Assembly (NCBI RefSeq): GCF_030285625.1
Contig: NZ_CP127294.1
Coordinates: 4,870,501 to 4,934,500, forward strand
Source: Amycolatopsis sp. 2-15
GTDB lineage: Bacteria > Actinomycetota > Actinomycetes > Mycobacteriales > Pseudonocardiaceae
DNA: 64,000 nucleotides
Direction of reading: 5' to 3'
The notes under the pieces were generated by a model, which saw nothing but the letters and a program-made list of their open reading frames with translations, ran no database searches and had not been told where the DNA came from. The translations under genes were made by a program, and so were the position numbers. Below are positions 61,567-64,000 of the stretch, one piece after another (position 1 is the stretch's first letter; every line of letters starts with the position of its first letter).

Positions 61567-62115
61567 GTGTCACGACTGAACGCGCCCGCTCCAGAAGACG
61601 TCCCCGCCGGCTCGCGGCAGATACTCGAAGGGGTTGGTGCGCAGCTCGGCTTCGTCCCGGACATGTTCAAGGTCATCGCGTCGAACCCGACTGTCCTCGA
61701 AGTCGTCACGACCCTGCAAGGCACCTTGAGCCGTGTCCTGGACGCGAGGACCCGGCACAGCATCGCGCTGACCGTGTCGGAAGCCAACGGCTGCGACTAC
61801 TGCCTGGCAATGCACACGTACGTGTCGTCCGAGTTCGGCGGTATGTCTCGCGACGACATCGCTCTGGGCCGCGCCGGGAGCTCGGTCGACCCCAAGCGCG
61901 CCGCGGCCGCCAACTTCGCTCGACGGGTGGTCGACAGCCGCGGACAGGTCAGTGACGAGGACCTCGCGGGTGTGCGAGACGCCGGGTACACCGATGCGCA
62001 GATCTTGGCGATCGTCACCGTCGCGGTGCAAGCGCTGCTCACGAACTTCATCAACAACGTCAACCAGACCGACATCGACATCCCCGCGGTCGACGCCGCC
62101 GGCACACCCGGCTGA
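61567..62115 (+). CDS. Carboxymuconolactone decarboxylase/AhpD-like peroxidase-related protein
   Basis: 182 residues. ALTVSEANGCDYCLAMHTYV contains the AhpD redox pair Cys76/Cys79 and His83. RQILEGVGAQLGFVPDMFKV opens the fold, and DAQILAIVTVAVQALLTNFI closes it. Such proteins reduce peroxides or link thiols to a peroxidase. GGAGG lies before GTG 61567. First gene of an operon with a PEP-mutase-like enzyme and a nitroreductase, following boxes 12 and 13. Confidence 0.9.
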   Translation: MSRLNAPAPEDVPAGSRQILEGVGAQLGFVPDMFKVIASNPTVLEVVTTLQGTLSRVLDARTRHSIALTVSEANGCDYCLAMHTYVSSEFGGMSRDDIALGRAGSSVDPKRAAAANFARRVVDSRGQVSDEDLAGVRDAGYTDAQILAIVTVAVQALLTNFINNVNQTDIDIPAVDAAGTPG

Positions 62116-62195
62116 TCGCCACAGCCGCCGTCAAGGCGGCGCACACAGCCCGGTAACCCCCTCACGGCCCCATGATCATCCACGAAAGGTGCGAT

Positions 62196-63020
62196 ATGCC
62201 GGGCTCCGAGCTCTATGAGAGATTCATGGCGCTGCACACCCGCGACGGTGGCTTCGTCATGCCCAACGCCTGGGACGGCCTCTCGGCGCTGATGCTGGCG
62301 GATGCCGGTTTTGAGGCGATCGCGACGTCGTCGGCAGCGCTCGCGGCCATGCTCGGCCGGCCCGATGGCCGCCACGAAGTCACCCGCAGCGAGCACCTCG
62401 AGCATGCGGGGCTGCTCGCCCGGCTCACCGGACTACCCGTGAACGGGGACTTCGAGGACGGTTACGGCGACACGCCTGAAGACGTCGCGGCGACCGTCGA
62501 GGCCGCCGTCGAGTTCGGCCTGGCCGGTATCGGCGTCGAGGACACCTCGGGTGATCCCGACCAGCCGATCCGCGACTTCGACGAGGCGGTCCATCGCGTG
62601 CGCGGCGCCGTCGACGCGGCCAAGGGACGCATCGCCGTAACCGGGCGCACCGACAACTTCATCCAGGGTCGACCCGATCTCGACGACACGATCCGGCGCC
62701 TCACGGCTTTCGCCGAGGTTGGTGCGGACGTGGTCTTCGCACCGTTCCCGCCCGACCTCGACGCACTCGAGGCGATCGTCACCGCGGTCGCGCCCACGCC
62801 GGTCAACGTCCTCGTGTCCCCTTCGGACAAGGTGCTGACGGTCGCTGAGCTGCAGAAAGCCGGCGTCAAGCGCATCAGTTTGGGGCCGTTCCTCTACGCC
62901 AACGCGATGGCGGCACTCGAACAGGCCACCAAGGCCCTCGTCGCCGGAGACCTCGCGGCCGCCACCACGGGTCTGGGCTTCGACCGGATCGGCGAACTGA
63001 TCGCCCGCGGCAAGAACTAG
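62196..63020 (+). CDS. Isocitrate lyase/PEP mutase superfamily protein, second copy
   Basis: 274 residues, alike throughout to the protein at 1357-2178. FVMPNAWDGLSALMLADAGF, VNGDFEDGYGDTPEDV, GIGVEDTSGDPDQPIRDFDE and VTGRTDNFI form the metal and substrate site. It should act on a 2-oxo-acid or related small acid. AAAGG lies before ATG 62196; ATG 62172 is less well placed. It is 80 bases after the AhpD-like gene and 59 before the nitroreductase. Confidence 0.9.
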   Translation: MPGSELYERFMALHTRDGGFVMPNAWDGLSALMLADAGFEAIATSSAALAAMLGRPDGRHEVTRSEHLEHAGLLARLTGLPVNGDFEDGYGDTPEDVAATVEAAVEFGLAGIGVEDTSGDPDQPIRDFDEAVHRVRGAVDAAKGRIAVTGRTDNFIQGRPDLDDTIRRLTAFAEVGADVVFAPFPPDLDALEAIVTAVAPTPVNVLVSPSDKVLTVAELQKAGVKRISLGPFLYANAMAALEQATKALVAGDLAAATTGLGFDRIGELIARGKN

Positions 63021-63079
63021 CCCGAGCTCGCCGAACCACCGCTGTTCACCTATCGGTTGCCACAAGAAAGCAGATTGAC

Positions 63080-63727
63080 ATGGATCTCGAAAAGCTCATG
63101 AGCCAACACCTCACCAGGGCTTTCGACGGCAGCAAGACCATCCCGGACGAAACCCTTCACCAACTGCTGCGGTTCCTGCGGTCCGCGCCGACCTCGACGA
63201 ACATCCAGCCGAACCACTTCTACGTCCTCGCCTCGGCCGAAGCCAAGAAGCAGCTCGCGGACAACTTGGGCGAACGATTCCAGGACAACGGCTCGAAGAT
63301 CCTGAACGCGTCGCACACCATCATTCTCACCACGCGGGCGGATGTGCCCGACAGCCACCTCGATGATGTGTTCGCCAAGGAGACCGCCGACGGCCGGTTT
63401 CCCGACCCGGAAAAGAACGCGATGTGGCAGTACATGACGCGGGACTTCCTGAACCTGCGCAACTACGCCTACAAGGATCTGAACCACTGGATGGAAAAGC
63501 AGACCTACATGGTGCTCGGCATGACCATGATGGCGGCCGTCGAGCTGGGCGTCGACGCCACACCGCTCGAAGGGTTCGACCCGACCAGCGTCGACAAGGC
63601 GTTCAAGATCCGCGAAACCGGTCACACGACGACCGTGCTGCTGGCTCTCGGCTACCCCGACCGAGCCAAGGCGTACAAGGGCCCGATTTCGCGCTTCGAA
63701 GCAGACCGGCTGTTCACCTTCATCTGA
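63080..63727 (+). CDS. NAD(P)H nitroreductase, NfsB-like
   Basis: 215 residues, normal for the FMN-dependent family. LLRFLRSAPTSTNIQPNHFY holds the FMN-phosphate Arg/Ser-N contacts. MVLGMTMMAAVELGVDATPL, then GFDP is the usual mid-domain, and TTTVLLALGYPD the C-terminal flavin contact. It reduces nitroaromatics or quinones with two electrons. ATG 63080 has AAGAAAG upstream. Third gene of the AhpD-like operon. Confidence 0.94.
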   Translation: MDLEKLMSQHLTRAFDGSKTIPDETLHQLLRFLRSAPTSTNIQPNHFYVLASAEAKKQLADNLGERFQDNGSKILNASHTIILTTRADVPDSHLDDVFAKETADGRFPDPEKNAMWQYMTRDFLNLRNYAYKDLNHWMEKQTYMVLGMTMMAAVELGVDATPLEGFDPTSVDKAFKIRETGHTTTVLLALGYPDRAKAYKGPISRFEADRLFTFI

Positions 63728-64000
63728 GCATCCCCGTCCGCAATCCTGGCGATACGGAAGTGCCTACGCCACGCGTCGACGAGATCCGGAACCACGCCAA
63801 GGCGAGGCTCGGTCTCGTCGACGCGACGGTGCGGGCAGTGCGCCCCCCTTGATCCTCGGACCGTCCCTCGGTAGCTCGCTGTCCGTGTGGGAACCGCAGG
63901 TATCGAGGCTGGGTCGCGGCCGTCGGGTGATCCGGTAAGACTTGCCAGGGCACGGCGGCTCTCCTGCCGAGCTGCTACGCGTCGACGCCACCCTCGGCGA
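63728..64000. other. Right end, no gene recognised
   Basis: Several short frames are open, for example VPTPRVDEIRNHAKARLGLV on the + strand, but none continues convincingly to a known protein before the window ends. No palindrome of the GGACT type was seen. Confidence 0.4.

Overview
The window is high-GC DNA with actinomycete hallmarks: GC-rich third codon positions, many GTG and TTG starts, a WhiB regulator, a DUF5709 protein, a cytochrome bcc-type QcrB, and -10 hexamers placed 6-8 nt before start codons (leaderless style). A member of the Pseudonocardiaceae such as Amycolatopsis is the best guess; this is inference from gene content. No rRNA, tRNA, CRISPR array, integrase or intact transposase was seen.

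Layout. 1-8.4 kb is a patchwork: the 5' part of a penicillin acylase gene (cut by the window edge), a PEP-mutase-family enzyme, a SnoaL-like protein, an exported epoxide-hydrolase-like enzyme, a 617-residue unknown HTH protein, and remnants of an SDR, an NDH-2-like oxidoreductase, a transketolase and an aldo/keto reductase. Intact relatives of the NDH-2-like gene and the transketolase lie at 44.3 and 55.0 kb. 8.4-17.5 kb carries an MFS exporter, a CGNR regulator, thioredoxin, cytochrome oxidase subunit I, a TetR regulator, a uracil-DNA glycosylase, NhaA and a DsbA-like protein. 17.6-27 kb has acetyltransferases, an aldo/keto reductase, a drug exporter, a broken flavin oxidase gene, a DUF427-WhiB pair, and a lone qcrB coupled to transaldolase. 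27-34 kb has an ECF sigma factor, a DUF5709/molybdopterin oxidoreductase/flavin reductase operon, a large LuxR regulator and a quinone-oxidoreductase-like gene. 35.7-42.4 kb is one tightly packed catabolic operon (HyuA/HyuB-type carboxylase or hydantoinase subunits, a Cys-rich small subunit, an SDR, an aldehyde dehydrogenase). 42.5-64 kb mixes DNA glycosylases, flavoproteins, SDRs, transketolase, DoxX, MFS, an AhpD-like protein, a second PEP-mutase-family enzyme and a nitroreductase.

The most striking feature is a 16-bp palindrome, (T/A)GGACT-N4-AGTCCA, found at 13 places (7 exact GGACT-N4-AGTCC cores). Twelve are intergenic and one lies just inside the called start of an alkA-like gene; most are in promoter position, and in several the right arm doubles as a TATAGT-like -10 box. 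The adjacent genes encode redox, detoxification, DNA-glycosylase and export proteins. Three TetR regulators of one subfamily, two of them near-identical copies 39 kb apart, are the natural candidates to bind it. I read this as a local, dispersed detoxification/DNA-damage regulon; that is inference from the repeated site and neighbouring gene types.

The second theme is duplication and decay: paired or broken copies of TetR, PEP-mutase, NDH-2, transketolase, WhiB and SDR genes indicate that the segment grew by internal copying and gene loss.
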